This document shows positions 11,888 through 22,319 of a DNA stretch of 64,000 nt, piece by piece. The notes beneath the pieces were generated by a model. It saw only the letters and a program-made list of their open reading frames with translations, was not told the DNA's origin and did not search any database. The DNA lies in NCBI RefSeq assembly GCF_905220365.1, contig NC_061146.1:9737538-9801537 (forward strand), written 5' to 3'. The DNA comes from Vanessa cardui. Lineage: Eukaryota; Arthropoda; Insecta; Lepidoptera; Nymphalidae. Position 1 is the stretch's first letter; each line of letters starts with the position of its first letter. The position numbers and the translations under genes were made by a program.

Positions 11888-11895
11888 TTTTATAC
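11888..11895 (-). promoter_or_regulatory. TATA box of the four-cysteine protein gene
   Basis: Minus-strand TATAAAAGG, about 90 bases upstream of the ATG at 11798. Initiation about 30 bases downstream would give a leader of roughly 60 bases. Confidence 0.55.
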
Positions 11896-12149
11896 AGCCA
11901 AAAACTGATGTACCGTAATGACCTCAATACTCGTTGTTACTCTTAAGTATCCAGTGTGTCATATGCATAACTGTCTTATAAACTTCTGCGTTCAATTGTT
12001 TGTGCATCACATATTATAAAAAAAAAAAACATTCTGTCGCGTCTGTCTGTCTGAACATAACGAATAAAAACAGTAAAATTTTTATTAACATAGAAATTAA
12101 TTAAATGTTTAAATATATACAAATTTACTTTAATTTATTTATTTTTTAA

Positions 12150-12258
12150 TTGGCGGTAGGGCTTTGTTAATATTACTTACAGCGTCATTGTCTATGGGTG
12201 GGTGACCACTTACCATCAGGTGGTCCATATACTCGTCCGCCAACCTATACCATAATAA
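12150..12258 (-). repeat. Family B repeat, 5' part only
   Basis: Inverted end of family B (TTACAGCGTCATTGTCTATGG ... GTCCGCCAACCTATACCATA). The other half is missing. The stretch 11900..12149 upstream shows nothing but AT-rich sequence. Confidence 0.7.
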
Positions 12259-12279
12259 TCAAATATGAACTAAAACTAG

Positions 12280-12484
12280 TTACTGTTCGCGTGGAATGGT
12301 GGCAAGAATGCTAGCAGCATTTCCCCGTTGAATCGCAATTTCGATCCTCTGGGCAAACGAACCAGCCCTCCTATCACCAGTGGAGGCAATGAGGCGAGGT
12401 GTTATACTTTTGATGAAGATTTTTGCACCGCTGCTCCAAGAGCCAATCGTTTCGACAGCAAAATGTCAAAATACTTTTTTGTTC
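12280..12484 (-). mobile_element. Retroelement family R, 3' coding fragment
   Basis: Inverted copy of the last about 65 codons of family R: reading the minus strand, the peptides FFAQRIGIAIQRGNAASI and GDRRAGS can be traced, with frameshifts. The bases beyond it (12485..13220) are AT-rich with nothing recognised. Confidence 0.7.
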
Positions 12485-13284
12485 CATTTGATGAATTGAA
12501 GAAGTACCTAACGGATTTTATTAAGAAGTGATTCATAAGGATGGTTTAGTAGTACAATTCTAAATATGAACTGACCTGAATTTTTGAACATGTCGGACAA
12601 AAATATGACTGACTGAGTTTTTTTATCTAGGTAATTATTCTCGGGCGAAACCGGATCGGTGAGCTAGTTTTGTTATGTAAGATAAGAAAAGTGAGACGAT
12701 AATCCGGTCTGAGATTAAGGGACTTTATGTACATTGTACAATATAGTATAGATATATTATAGATAACTTTTATCTTAGGTAATCAAACTGCAGTAACGCT
12801 TTGTCCTAACTCGTAACCTTAAATATATCTATTGTATTGATTTGCGTTATTTCTGGGCCTGTTTTTTTAAATAGGTAAATGAAACAGCAAATAGGCCGCC
12901 TCATGTTAAGTATTGACCACAACCCATAGATATTGGCGCTGCAGATAATTATGCACCATTTCTAATGCCAACTACAGACGCTGGGATATTCCCTTGCACA
13001 GATACACTGTGAATCTATATCTTCGAACCGGAATGTAATAATAGAAAGTGTTGTTGTTTGACAGTAGAACATATGATAGTAAGCTTTGGTAAGATACTAA
13101 TGCTTGTACAAAGCCAAAAATCAACATCTGAAGCTAATTAGATCAACATCAGTTCTTTCAGCTTGAACACTTCTTGCAATTTTTTGCAACAGTATATATA
13201 TTATTTATACAAAAATAAAACGTAAAGTAAAAAGTAAAGTAACAGCCTGTAAAATTCCCAATGCTGGGCTAAGGCCAATTAATA

Positions 13285-13503
13285 ATAATGCTTAATTTGT
13301 GTTTATAATTAATATCGTGCTCGGCGGTGAAGGAAAACATCGTGAGGAAACCTGCATGTGTTTAATTTCATCGTAATTCTGCCACATGTGCATTCCACCA
13401 ACCCGCACTGGAACAGCCTGGTGGAATATGTTCCAAGCCCTCTTCTTAATGGAAGAGGAGGCCTTAGCTCAGCAGTGGGAAATTTACGAGCTGTTACTTT
13501 ACT
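13285..13503 (+). repeat. SINE-A, 5' truncated
   Basis: It starts within the body (TGCTTAATTTGTGTTTATAATT) and runs to GGGAAATTTACGAGCTGTTAC. An inverted SINE-A tail fragment precedes it at 13228..13276. A later stretch, 13600..13800, resembles 17880..18060 and 50170..50330 (AATAATTCATTTC...), an older copy of that local repeat. Confidence 0.7.
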
Positions 13504-14164
13504 TTACTATATCTACGAGCAAATATTTTTTTTTATTATGTAACTATGTTTAAGTGATGCATTTTTAGTTGAGAAAATTATGTGCATTTGTGATTATGAA
13601 GTAATATACAAATATATAACTGAATAAAACTATATATCAAATATGTCGCATGAATAATTCATTTCGTTGAACAAAATTGCACTTTATAAAACATAAATTT
13701 GGTTTAAGCGAAGAAATATTTTATTAATATCAGAGAGATATTCTTTTTTCACGAATAATTCATACTAGTGAGTTTCCCGCAAAAATTCACGATTTTTTTT
13801 AATAAGTTTGAAACCTGTGATAGGTTGTGTTTTGATTTATTTTTGTTTTACACTTGGAAGTCATTCGGATCTTGGAGTATTGGAGTCATCTAGATTCGGT
13901 ACCAAAATGATGAAACCTCTTTTAAATGTTTTTTTTTTTTTTTTTAATATTAAATAGACATGTACATTTCTTCGGTTATTATGTTTACGTGTTATTATTT
14001 TTTTCTAATATCGTTCTCTAACCTGTCAGTACCTTCTTTCCGTTCTGTATAATTAATTATTTTTTAAATCGAACAATTAAGTAAATTGCAATCAAGAATC
14101 TTTCTAAATTTTCTGCATTAGAAAATTTTTTTAGTAAACAATAATCTTTATTAACATAAGAATT

Positions 14165-14822
14165 AACAACATTAAATGCTTAAATATATATATACAAATA
14201 TGAACTAAAACTAGTTACTGTATAAATCTTGACCGCGTGGAATGGTGGCAAGAATGCTAGCAGCATTTCCCCGTTGAATCGCAATTCCGATCCTCTGGGC
14301 AAAAAACGAACCAGCCCTCCTGTCACCAGTGGAGGCAATGAGGCGAGGTGTTATACTTTTGATGAAGCTTTTTGCACCATTACTCCAAGGGCCAAGCGTT
14401 TCGACAGCAAATGGAACAAAAAAGTAATTAGACATAATACACGAATATTTAGTTATTTTTTTGGCTTCAGCTTTTTCCGCAGCGGCACCGGCTCTTAACA
14501 TTGTTTCTCGGATATGAGATGGGGCCAACGTGTCAACACATGTAGCGTCCCACACAAGGGCCCGACCTCGTTCCCAGGGAACCAATGTTAATCCATCAGG
14601 TCTCTTACCATCATCACGACTAATTCCACGAGGCTCAGTAAGAGCAGGAACGTCGATGGTGGCAAGAGCCCTTTTTATTATGTCATTAAGAAAACCGTGG
14701 CGGAAAAGCCTACCTGAACTCCTTGGGCAAGAGAGTCCATGTAAACCGAAAGAGTCTACCTCCTTTCCACACGGGCATCTGTGTTCAGAACACAGAAACA
14801 TTAGAAAATGAGAACATACCAT
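14165..14822 (-). mobile_element. Retroelement family R, C-terminal coding part (open frame)
   Basis: A 203-codon open frame on the minus strand ends at 14211, followed by the family's 3' tail (GTAACTAGTTTTAGTTCATATTTGTATATATA). The protein has a zinc-knuckle-like C16-x-C18 ... H28-x3-C32, then GKRPDG (P75-D76) and VWDATCVD (D92), which resembles a PD-(D/E)XK nuclease core, and ends AQRIGIAIQRGNAASILATIPRG. Such CCHC plus restriction-like nuclease tails follow the reverse transcriptase in some non-LTR elements. That class assignment is inferred, since no reverse transcriptase is present here. The copy is 5' truncated, so the first residues may not be native. Relatives in the window: 1765, 12280, 27560, 55417 and 58268. 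Confidence 0.7.
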
Positions 14823-14899
14823 TTTTCTATAAAGATGAAATGAAATTTTTAGATAAAAATAGGCTTAGACTATTAATATATAAGATACGCTATTTTAAT

Positions 14900-15467
14900 C
14901 AATGAAGTGAAATTTAGTCTGTATAATAAATAATACATTTATTATTTTAGCGTCGCATACAGTATATACACTGAACACACAACACTAAGACACAACAAAT
15001 GTGTCAAAATCAATCAAGGCAACACTAAATGTGATAAAAGTGTACAAATATATACATAAAGATTTTTAATCTTTCTAACTTATTACACTTATAAATATTT
15101 GTAGGCGGTGGATTGTGTTTTGAGCTCCAGCAAGGGTGAGCAATATATGTGAGTAATGTCGAGCGAGGTTGAAAAACTGACAGACTAATTTTGCCAATGC
15201 CAATTATAGATAATAATCATTTATTTCCATACAAAAATAAACAGTTACATGGTTAAACTGCGACAAAAGTCTAAATGTATTATAACATGATCATCGAAAG
15301 AAACACGGATCAAGTACTGGCTATCCTAGCTAGGCTAATTAATTTTACGTTAAGCTTTCTTAATTTTTGTATAACAAAGTTTACATAATTCATTTCAAAT
15401 CTCTTAATTTCATCGTTATTTTTTGATTAGGGTATCATGAACTTGAATTAGGTACTACATGTTTTCA
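14900..15467. other. AT-rich intergenic stretch
   Basis: No gene was identified. A 31-base segment at about 15103..15133 has an acceptor-like TTTGTAG before it and a donor-like GGTGAG after it, but no partner exon was found on either side. Confidence 0.3.
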
Positions 15468-15700
15468 ACCGCCTTCAAAAAGGAGGAGATTGGCTGACAC
15501 CGGCTCCAAATATAACAATAACTTTAACTACGTTATACGTATAATCCTAAATCGACTTTTAAGTAGTCTTATATTTTACATTTCATTAAGTAAAATTACT
15601 TAGGAGGACTCTCAAAATATTTTCAATTTTTATTACTTTCTAGTGCATTTAGTTTGATTTAAATTAGTGTTTTGTTTGAAGTCTGTTTTTCTTTTTGTTA
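15468..15700 (-). repeat. MITE family E, partial
   Basis: It begins ACCGCCTTCAAAAAGGAGGAG and runs through 'ggctccaaatataac' and 'cgacttttaagtagtct' to GTTTTGTTTGAAGTC. The termini AACCGACTTCAAA / TTTGAAGTCGGTT form a short inverted repeat in better copies (47862, 49293). Confidence 0.65.
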
Positions 15701-15735
15701 AAGTTTTTGTTTATTATATGCACATTACTACACAT

Positions 15736-16034
15736 ATACAGGGTTATTGGCAATTCGACGTATTCCCATAGAACATATTCCGTTAGGGGTTGATAGGGGT
15801 GACTATTTGCAATAATTTTAACCCCCATATGCATAATCCAAAAATGAACCATTTTTGAGTTAACACATTTTTTAGCCTTTTTCATTTTGTCCAATTTGTC
15901 AAAAAATGGAACTTCAAAAATGTGTTTAGGAAAAACTAATGATAAAAATCTATTTTTTCCTTCTGATTTATAAAAACGAATGAAGAAAGAATTACCTATT
16001 AATTATTATTAATGAATTACCAATAACCCTGTAT
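15736..16034. mobile_element. MITE with TA target site and CAGGGTTATTGG inverted ends
   Basis: CAGGGTTATTGGCAATT at the left is mirrored by AATTACCAATAACCCTG at the right, with TA on both sides. It is about 300 bases with no ORF of its own. A TA target with short inverted ends fits a Tc1/mariner-type MITE; this is inferred. Confidence 0.75.
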
Positions 16035-16145
16035 ATAACTATACATTTAGCGATATCTTCGAGAGTTATTTTGAAATGTATTGTTCGAAAAATAAAACAA
16101 TCGTTATTGTAAATGCTTTATTGGCCAAACTTTTTACGATGTCTC

Positions 16146-16319
16146 TCATCCACCTTTTGGGAAAGATGAAAAGGCAAACGCTACAGTATCTAGAAAGGTT
16201 TTGTTTTCTTTACAGTGGAACGGATTGGTGAAGGGACACGCAGTAGTAGCATCAGGGTTTGGCAAACCTTCTCCCTGGGAGGTTATTACGATAACCAAGA
16301 TAATCAGCTTGAGTAACAT
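16146..16319 (-). CDS. Small secreted C-x7-C protein, 57 residues
   Basis: The ATG lies one base after a strong acceptor (TTTTATTTTCCAG, minus strand), so the whole coding region is in the last exon and an upstream exon is non-coding. The signal peptide MLLKLIILVIVITSQGEG is followed by a short Pro/Thr stretch (LPNPDATTA), one cysteine pair C28-x7-C36, a sequon N39-K-T and the end FSSFPKGG. AATAAA is at 16122..16117, 24 bases past the stop. A minus-strand TATAAAAG at about 16990 could drive it, with a plus-oriented SINE-A in the intron. The intron placement one base before ATG, the Pro/Thr spacer and the C-x7-C spacing are all shared with the genes at 20171 and 52542, so I infer one family. 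Function unknown: an extracellular peptide with one disulfide. Confidence 0.72.
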   Translation of the reverse strand: MLLKLIILVIVITSQGEGLPNPDATTACPFTNPFHCKENKTFLDTVAFAFSSFPKGG

Positions 16320-16448
16320 TCTGGAAAATAAAAATAATCATAAGAAGCAGTCAAGATACGGTATGTGCACTGGTAGAGCGCTGACGACAAAGTGTTCCTA
16401 GTTTTTTTTGTGTCTGTATCTAGTGCTGTTGCCCCTGGCCTTTACAGC

Positions 16449-16715
16449 GTCGAGATGGCCCAGTGGTTAGAACACGTGCATCTTAACCGATGATTGCGGG
16501 TTCAAACCCAGACAAGCACCGCTGATTCATGTGCTTAATTTGTCTTTATAATTCATCTCGTGCTCTGCGGTGAAGGAAAACATCGTGAGGAAACCTGCAT
16601 GTCACAAATTTCATAGAAATTCTGCCACATGTGTATTAGGAACAGCGTGGTGGAATATGTTCCAAACCTTCTCCTCAAAGGGAGGCCTTTAGCCCAGCAG
16701 TGGGAATTTACGGGC

Positions 16716-16749
<34 letters not shown>

Positions 16750-16750
16750 A
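16449..16750 (+). repeat. SINE-A with long (GTT)n tail
   Basis: It has GTCGAGATGGCCCAGTGG at the start, B box GGTTCAAACCC, and a tail of about ten GTT units. It lies in the inferred 5' intron of the minus-strand gene at 16146..16319. Confidence 0.85.
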
Positions 16751-16987
16751 CAGCGTCAGCGGACGTTGGTGCGAGTAATAGAAGCCTTGAAGTTTGAGCT
16801 CTTTCAGCTCTCGTCTCTTCGTGTTTCCTATGAGATCGCAGCTCGGCTCAGAACGTAGTCGGTGGATTGGGGAGCACTTCAGTTCGCACTGATTAAACAA
16901 ATTGACGCCCGCCTCCATGACGTCATTAACCTGGACCCTCGTTTCCGCCGGAAACAGTGTGAGTGTATTCCTTGGTGTCGTGTTCTT

Positions 16988-16997
16988 TCTTTTATAT
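16988..16997 (-). promoter_or_regulatory. Candidate TATA box for the 57-residue secreted protein gene
   Basis: Minus-strand ATATAAAAG, with CACTCACACTG (initiator-like) about 35 bases downstream. No other minus-strand TATA motif was noticed between it and the coding exon. Confidence 0.35.
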
Positions 16998-17150
16998 TGC
17001 CTATGAAACAACGGTATTCCCTCACACTTCTTGTTTACAACTTGTTTTGTTTGTTTATGGCTTCGTATGGCGAGTAACAAATATGTCACCTGATGGGGCG
17101 TGATCACTACTGGCTCTAGATATTAGCGCCATATAATAAAAACAATAATA

Positions 17151-17457
17151 CAACAACAACAGCCTGTAAATTTCCCAACGCTGAGCTAAGGCCTCCCTCT
17201 CACTCAATCACTTTGAGGATAAGGTTTGAAACATATTCCACCACGCCTTTCCAATGCGGGTGGGTGGAATACACATGTGGCAGAATTTCTATGAAATTAT
17301 ACACATGCAGGTTTCCTCATAATGTTTTCCTTCATCGCCGACCTCGAGATGAATTATAAACACAAATTGAGCACATGAATATTCAGTGGTGCGTGCCTGG
17401 GTTTGAACCTGCGATCATCGGTTAAGATGCACGTGTTCTAACCGGGGCCATTTCATC
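17151..17457 (-). repeat. SINE-A
   Basis: Inverted copy, CAACAACAACAGCCTGTAAAT to GGGGCCATTTC. The A-box end is damaged. Confidence 0.8.
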
Positions 17458-18237
17458 GAAATCTTTTAAATAAAATACACAATTAATGAGTCATCATCCT
17501 AGTATGCTACATCCCTCGTGTCGATCTACATCCATCCATCTCATTCAACTGGGATACAGTACTTTTCGGTAGAATCTTTGGGTAGATACCACCCAAATAT
17601 TCTACCGCAAAACAGGACTTGCACAAAGCTCTACCGCCACGTAAAAAATAACTTCGTCTGCTATTGTCAAAAACTCATTTAAGGTTTTATTGGCCGTGTT
17701 GGGTAAAGTTGAGGTTTGATTCAGAAAATTGGGATTGTAGCCCCTGAGACCAGTGGTATTAAGAAAAAAAAGATTAAAACGTTTTTGCGTACCTGTTTTT
17801 ATTTACTTATGTACGTCTAGTCAAGACAGATGAGCTGATGTAATGATTTAAAACAAAATATATGTTATATTTATATACATATATAATAAATTGTATGAAT
17901 AATTCATTTTCTGCACCAGATTGTTCTTTTATGAAATATATTAAGCATGGAATTGCTTTAAAAGTGGAAATTATTTTGATAAAAAAAATACAGATGTTTT
18001 TTTAAGAAACGAATATATTTTAGTCTTGAATTATTTCAGTATTTTCGAATTTTAATGAGCAATTAAATTAAACACCTCCTACGGTTTATAACATTGGTAA
18101 ATATTTCGTGCTTGTAACGTCTAAAGTTAAAAATTAATTCCATTCCATTAAGCGAACTTCACTAACATAGTAATCTAAATGCTACATTTTAATAAACTCC
18201 CACAGCTTTAAATTGACGTCATATCTTTTTTTTTTGT

Positions 18238-18405
18238 TGTAGGTTAGCGGACGAGCACATGGGCCACCTGATGGTAAGTGGTTACCATCACCCATAGACA
18301 ATGACGCTGTAAGAAATATTAACTATTCTTTACATCGTCATTGCGCCAACAACCTTAGGAACTAAGATGTTACGTCCCTTGTGCCTGCAGTTACACTGGC
18401 ATATT
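18238..18405 (+). repeat. Family B repeat, 3' truncated
   Basis: From GGTTAGCGGACGAGCACATGG to CAGTTACACTGGC. The Cys-poor 3' half of the family ('ttcaaaccggaac...') is absent. Confidence 0.75.
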
Positions 18406-18409
18406 TTAA

Positions 18410-18680
18410 ATATTAATAGCGGAACCTGAGTTTTGTCACAGTGATTATGGAACAATAGCTGTACGCAGGTCGTTCATGGATCCAGACGTAGATGTGCAGA
18501 AAAATAAAGAAGAATTTTGATTTTAACTCATTAAATTGTTACAACTTTTAATAAAGAAATAATTTTAGAGAGCTGAAAAAAGTTACTGAACGGTTATGGA
18601 AAACTAATGTAGTTGTAGATGCAATAAAATTATTATAAATGTCATTTTGTTTTGTTAATTATAGTTATATGTATGATAGT
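18410..18680 (+). promoter_or_regulatory. Region homologous to the TATA-containing segment at 2650..2900
   Basis: Ordered matches include AAATATTAATA, TTTTGTC, TGATTATG, ATAGC, AGACGTA and AATTTTA-GAG-GC-TGAAAAAA. It lies 1.5-1.7 kb upstream of the secreted gene at 20171 and could hold its promoter and non-coding exon 1. The TATA match here is weaker (ATTATAAATG). Confidence 0.3.
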
Positions 18681-19857
18681 AGGTATTTTTAGAACTAAAA
18701 TAATATGGAAATTCCTTTACCTTCTTCACTTATACTATAATTTAATGAGCACTTAGGGCATTATTAAATAATAAAATATAATTATGGGTCAAACTAAGAA
18801 CTTTTTCGAGTCGGTTAAAGCACTAAAACCTTCTCCTGAATGTAACAAATACTTTTCTGAAAACTGCATCCAAATAGCTTTAGTCAAACGCGAGATAATC
18901 GCGGACAAACATACCTTCTTACATACATACAAACAATCGAACTGAGCACCTCTTTTTATTGAAGTCGGTTAAAACGAATAAAAATATGTGCGATTAAAAT
19001 ATTTAAAATAAGAGTTGAAAATGTGAGTCACGGTAGAAACTTTTTTATTTTATCAACAAACAAATTACTTCCTACAACCCTCGGAATAGAAGCATTAAAA
19101 GAAATATTTTTATTGACCTTTTGGTGATAATATTTTCGCACTCCCATGCCTGTCGCCCCGTGGAGATATAACGAATCTAAAAATATGTAACGCATCCGAA
19201 CATACCATTTTTTATCTCACTGGAAAAACTCGTTACGCGCTTCCCCCATGTGGATGGAATTGGGGGTATGTGGGGTTCCCCGTGCCCTGGACTATGGAAT
19301 ACTAAATAACCAAGCGGTACCCTCTCCTCTCCTCTTTTCTACATGGAAGGGAAGAATGATCAAATATCAAATTTTGTCGAAACATATGTATATAAATATA
19401 TTTAATGTAACAAGTAAATATGAAAACGAACTCAATCGAATCTTTACATATATATTTATATTATCTAAAAAAAAAACAAATTGAATTCATAATGGATTAA
19501 TATCATCGCTGTGCATGAAATTTGTGCATAGTATAAAAAGGAAAAGTATTTTTTAAGTAAATACTTTTTGCTGTTTAACGGATACAGTAAGATAACCTTT
19601 CAAGTAAGTTTTTTTGGCATTATAACTTTTTCCTTGGGCAATATATATTTTTTATTAGTTCTAACTTCGTTTTGTAAAATAATATGAAATCAACTGATCA
19701 AAATAAAAGTTGTAATGATTATTTATTTTGCGTTTTAACAAATTTTTAATTACACACGCTACTGAAAAAAGTTCTTACATTTAAGGGCGATGACAGTTTA
19801 CCAATAGGTGGCCAATGGCCATTATGTACTTCAAATAAGAAACAAATGATACCACTT

Positions 19858-20107
19858 CATTTGGTGGTAGGGCTTGTGCAAGCCCGTCTGGGTAGGTACC
19901 ATCCACCGCCAAACAATAAACATCAGTATTGTTGTGTTCTGGCTTGAAGGGCGATTGTACCAGAGTAATTACACAAGGAACATAACATCTTAGTTACCAA
20001 GGTAGGTGGCGCATTGACGATGTGAAGAATGGTTAATATTTCTTACATTGCCCTTGTCTATCGGCGGTGGTGACCACTTACCATCAGGTGGCCCATATGT
20101 CCGGCAA
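19858..20107 (-). repeat. Family B repeat, near full length
   Basis: TTGGTGGTAGGGCTTGTGC to GGTGGCCCATATGTCCGG. In copy 2 of the duplication only its first about 15 bases (52485..52500) remain. Confidence 0.75.
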
Positions 20108-20170
20108 AATATTTCATAACTACCAAAATCGTGATAGTAGTTCACCTAACATCTATGATTCCTTTTCAGT

Positions 20171-20374
20171 ATGTATGTGTATAAACTGGTGATCCTCATG
20201 ATGGCTATGTCCTGTATCCTTGCGGAGCATCGCAGGCGCTTGGCTCCATCTACCCCGAAGACGACTACTCCAAAGTTTGACGAAGTCGTCAGTGTGAAAT
20301 GTGACAGAGCAAAGAACAACTACTGCGGCAGCATACCCTCGGTACGCCCAGGCCTCGGGTTGCACTTCCCTTAA
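20171..20374 (+). CDS. Small secreted C-x7-C protein, 67 residues (duplication copy 1)
   Basis: The ATG is one base after an acceptor (TTCCTTTTCAG). The signal peptide MYVYKLVILMMAMSCILA precedes a basic start (EHRRR), a Pro/Thr stretch (LAPSTPKTTTPKFDE), one cysteine pair C44-x7-C52, and the end SVRPGLGLHFP. The stop is TAA and AATAAA lies at 20445..20450. No coding exon follows. A non-coding first exon upstream is inferred, possibly near 18.6 kb. It differs from the copy at 52542..52745 in one residue (Glu19 against Asp19), which points to recent duplication and retained constraint. Gene structure and cysteine spacing match the 57-residue protein at 16146..16319. The family is not recognised. 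Likely an extracellular peptide with a single disulfide. Confidence 0.7.
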   Translation: MYVYKLVILMMAMSCILAEHRRRLAPSTPKTTTPKFDEVVSVKCDRAKNNYCGSIPSVRPGLGLHFP

Positions 20375-20559
20375 AGCTGAATCAGGCTGAGAAAAGACAC
20401 CGACTTTGGCAGTGTTCTTTTAATTATTACATCATGATGATCGAAATAAACACACTTGAAAATTAAAGGGTTATTAATTATTAATATTTATTATTTTTAT
20501 TCTTTACTATATTGCCCATGTACCATATAAAAAAACTATCTATCTACTAAAAAACCACA

Positions 20560-20640
20560 TCAAAATCCGTTGCGTAATTTTAATAGTCTAAGCATACATA
20601 AGGACGGTGGTAAGCGACTTCGTTTTATATTATGTAATGA
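20560..20640 (-). repeat. Helitron H1 5' fragment
   Basis: Inverted start of H1: AAAATCCGTTGCGTAATTTT ... GTAAGCGACTTCGTTTTATA. It is shared with copy 2 of the duplication at 53050..53115, so it predates the duplication. Confidence 0.65.
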
Positions 20641-20989
20641 TAATGATAAATAATTGTACGTAGTCACATATTGTTTATTCTTTTTTTATATGAAAGAGCA
20701 CAGATTATTTCGACAGTGTCACATTGACCAGTAATTGAAAAAGACAGTCTTTTTAAGACCATTTTTTCTTTCAAACTGACGAAAAATAAAATTAAAAACA
20801 GAATATTCATATAGAATTAAAATGATTTAAAAATTTTGATATTCGCTTATCACAATAATTTGTTAAACTTTGATAATAATAATTGTATGAATATTTTCTG
20901 GCGTTCGAAATGTTTTAATTAGGGAACTGAGATTTATCAAACCTAATTTAGATAGCGACAAGTTACATAGGCCGGGTACACATATATAC

Positions 20990-21295
20990 AAACATTTCTA
21001 CAATAAATATGAGACAAGATCACATACATTACTCTGATCCCAATTTAAGTAGCTAAAACACTTGTGTTATGAAAAGTCAGAAGTAACGACGGTACCACAG
21101 ACACCCAGATCCAAGACCACATAGAATACTAATTATAATCTACATCGAGTCGGCCAGGAATCGAACCCGGGACCTCGGACCACATAGAATACTAATTATA
21201 ATCTACATCGAGTCGGCCAGGAATCGAACCCGGGACCTCGGAGTGGCGTACCCATGAAAACCGGTGTACTCACCACTCGACCACGGAGGTCATCA
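20990..21295 (-). repeat. SINE-C with internal tandem duplication
   Basis: Inverted SINE-C in which about 63 bases (CCACATAGAATACTAATTAT to CCGGGACCTCGG, 21119..21180 and 21181..21242) occur twice head to tail, so the B-box region GGTTCGATTCC is duplicated. Confidence 0.8.
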
Positions 21296-21659
21296 AATTA
21301 ATTAAACAATAAATAATTACTTCAGAGAATCGCCATAAAAATGAATCAAAATTACGTTGGAGTACAAAAATATTCTTAATAAGTATAAATTCCAAAGGCT
21401 GTCTTATCGTTCAGGACTTTTACAAGAGCTGCGAAAATATTCTAAGATGTTTCCAGAACAAACGCGATCTGTAAATTTATAACACTAGCCCAACCCGCTG
21501 CTTCATCCGCGTAAAAGTTATAAAACGTCATAACACACAAACCTTCATCCTCCGTTTTACCTCCAAACATACTCCCAACCCCTTTTCATACCCGTCAGTG
21601 ATAAATGAAATCAAATAAAAATTAACTTAATTCAATTAAGCAAGCAATAGCAAGCAATA

Positions 21660-21845
21660 TATAAATGTGCTTAATTTGTGTTTATAGTTTATCTCCAGTT
21701 AATTTATCTCAGTGTCTAATTTCATTGAAATTCTGCCACATGTGCATTCCACCAAACCGCATTGGGACAGCGTGGTGAAATATGTTCCAAACCCTCGCCT
21801 TAATGGGAGAGGAGGCTTTATCCCACCAGTGGGAAATTTACTTTC
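21660..21845 (+). repeat. SINE-A, 5' truncated, diverged
   Basis: From TGTGCTTAATTTGTGTTTATA to CCAGTGGGAAATTTACTTTCC. It is present only in copy 1 of the duplication. Confidence 0.65.
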
Positions 21846-22263
21846 CTTTTTTTTTTACTTTAATCAACTATTTACAAGCACTGTGAATTTACCACCGGTT
21901 CGGAATGCAGATTCTGTTTCTCTGCGAGAAAGTTGTAACGATTATTTACTATTGAAAAAATTATTAACAAATTATTAACAAATTATTAATAACATCCCTC
22001 GCCGAAGCCTTAAATATATTAGGTTAGGAGATTCTACAGAGAACAAACTCTTACTCTCTTTTAACATTTGAAAACACAAAATCAAGTTAAATGCATGATA
22101 AGAACTTACCTGTGTTCTTTCCTAGTAGCTTCTTCAAAGCAGATTTCATCTGTTTAAATTCAGTTCAATAAGACAGATTCACATTCCTATTATTCCCAAT
22201 ATTACCATGTATTATACGTCAATGTGAACTTAGCTTTGTAATTCCCTTAATTAACAAGCTGCC

Positions 22264-22269
22264 TATAAA
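22264..22269 (+). promoter_or_regulatory. TATA box of the cysteine protease gene
   Basis: GCCTATAAATG lies 56 bases before the ATG at 22320. Initiation about 30 bases downstream leaves a leader of roughly 25 bases. Confidence 0.55.
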
Positions 22270-22319
22270 TGTTTTGCAACCAAAATTATTTTCGTAGTTT
22301 TTTAATTTTCTTCGGGACA

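Larger units (their letters stand above)
17570..22170. repeat. Segmental duplication, copy 1 (partner 49220..53655)
   Basis: Collinear blocks shared with copy 2: 17570..18100 with 49222..50400 (after removing a MITE at 49293..49945); 19340..20470 with 51690..52860; 20470..20640 with 52850..53120; 21300..22170 with 53140..53650. The shared blocks hold a small secreted gene and a Helitron remnant. Copy 1 alone has the 18.1-19.2 kb segment, a full SINE-C and a SINE-A piece. The right border lies just before the protease promoter. Confidence 0.8.

Noticed and set aside
16216..16360. Plus-strand exon-like segment (TTTCTTTACAG ... GTATGT) ending YYDNQDNQLE
   Set aside because: The same bases are better explained on the minus strand, where a signal peptide, acceptor, stop and AATAAA all fit. 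No plus-strand partner exon was found.
16748..16918. 56-codon minus-strand frame (MEAGVNLFNQCELKC...) and the longer 119-codon frame containing it
   Set aside because: It lies downstream of the TATA box I assign to the secreted gene at 16146 and has no signal peptide, known motif or splice support. It is more likely part of that gene's 5' region or chance.
20153..20365. 70-codon minus-strand frame over the secreted gene (also at 52524..52736)
   Set aside because: It is antisense to the signal-peptide gene with conserved splice and polyadenylation signals on the plus strand.
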